From Cordia subcordata (lineage: Eukaryota > Streptophyta > Magnoliopsida > Boraginales > Cordiaceae), in contig JAPTOF010000020.1 in NCBI GenBank assembly GCA_028554755.1, positions 5,001-69,000 on the forward strand: 64,000 nucleotides of DNA, written 5' to 3'. Made by a program: the position numbers and the translations under genes. Positions 63,816 to 64,000 of this stretch are shown here, in pieces (position 1 is the first letter of the stretch; each line of letters starts with the position of its first letter). The notes beneath the pieces were generated by a model, which was given only the letters and a program-made list of their open reading frames with translations, was not told the origin of the DNA and ran no database searches.

Positions 63816-64000
63816 GCAAATAAGTTTTTTGAGTACAGAGGAAGGGGTAAGATAAGCATGTTTCATTAGGTTAATTATTTAAATAGATGGTCAACTAAGG
63901 AAATGATGGAGACAGAAAGGGTAGAAGGAAGAGAGAATGGAGCTCAAAACAAAGAAAACTAGGAATTCAACCTAGTATTTATCAACATATTCCCAAATAA
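63816..64000. other. Window end, no feature seen
   Basis: Purine-rich, AT-rich sequence; nothing recognised. Confidence 0.5.

Overview
The window is the left end of a flowering-plant chromosome, most likely a eudicot. It opens with about 4.5 kb of Arabidopsis-type telomere repeat (CCCTAAA) running inward from base 1. The genes behind it are intron-rich, have canonical plant splice sites and encode plant families (XTH, plant DHHC S-acyltransferase, PADRE/DUF4228, plant RAD52-like). The species cannot be named from the sequence. Exon coordinates were read by hand from splice consensus, reading-frame phase and remembered family sequence; no alignment was run.

Layout. 1-4532: near-perfect telomere array. 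4533-5390: decayed mosaic of telomere variants. 5391-8449: 5'-truncated, broken LINE with telomere-like repeats on both sides. 8572-11047: AT-rich spacer. 11302-18253 (minus): DHHC S-acyltransferase, whose 4.8 kb intron 2 holds an internally deleted Ty1/copia element. 18254-22066: spacer with microsatellites and a hAT-type MITE with a perfect 8-bp target duplication. 22067-28062 (plus): E2F-like sites and a complete 17-exon MCM2. 29134-30084 (minus): PADRE-domain protein. 30835-31270: LINE debris. 31903-33563 (plus): VTT/DedA (SNARE-associated Golgi) membrane protein with an apparent GC-AG intron. 33564-38095: MITE-rich spacer. 38096-39418 (plus): xyloglucan endotransglucosylase/hydrolase. 40062-44463 (minus): 13-exon HGSNAT-like acetyltransferase, convergent with XTH. 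44464-50186: AT-rich spacer with a roughly 600-bp tandem duplication and LINE debris. 50187-55468 (plus): organelle-type RAD52-like protein whose 4.3 kb last intron carries three transposon remnants. 56003-56574 (minus): last two exons of a DUF1350-like gene. 57109-62337 (plus): near-complete Ty1/copia element with LTRs, PBS, PPT and 5-bp target duplication, but broken ORFs. 62821-63124 (minus): nuclear copy of mitochondrial 18S rRNA. The remainder is AT-rich with one LTR-like stretch.

The host genes are unrelated housekeeping or cell-wall genes and do not form a pathway or cluster. MCM2 (replication licensing) and the RAD52-like protein (organellar DNA maintenance) both handle DNA, but nothing in the sequence links them. 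The most informative features are about genome dynamics: a LINE inside proterminal telomere repeat, transposons lodged in introns and one promoter, and organellar DNA beside a retrotransposon. I found no convincing undescribed biological system. The best candidates for follow-up are the telomere/LINE junctions, the MITE beside the MCM2 promoter and the GC-AG intron.
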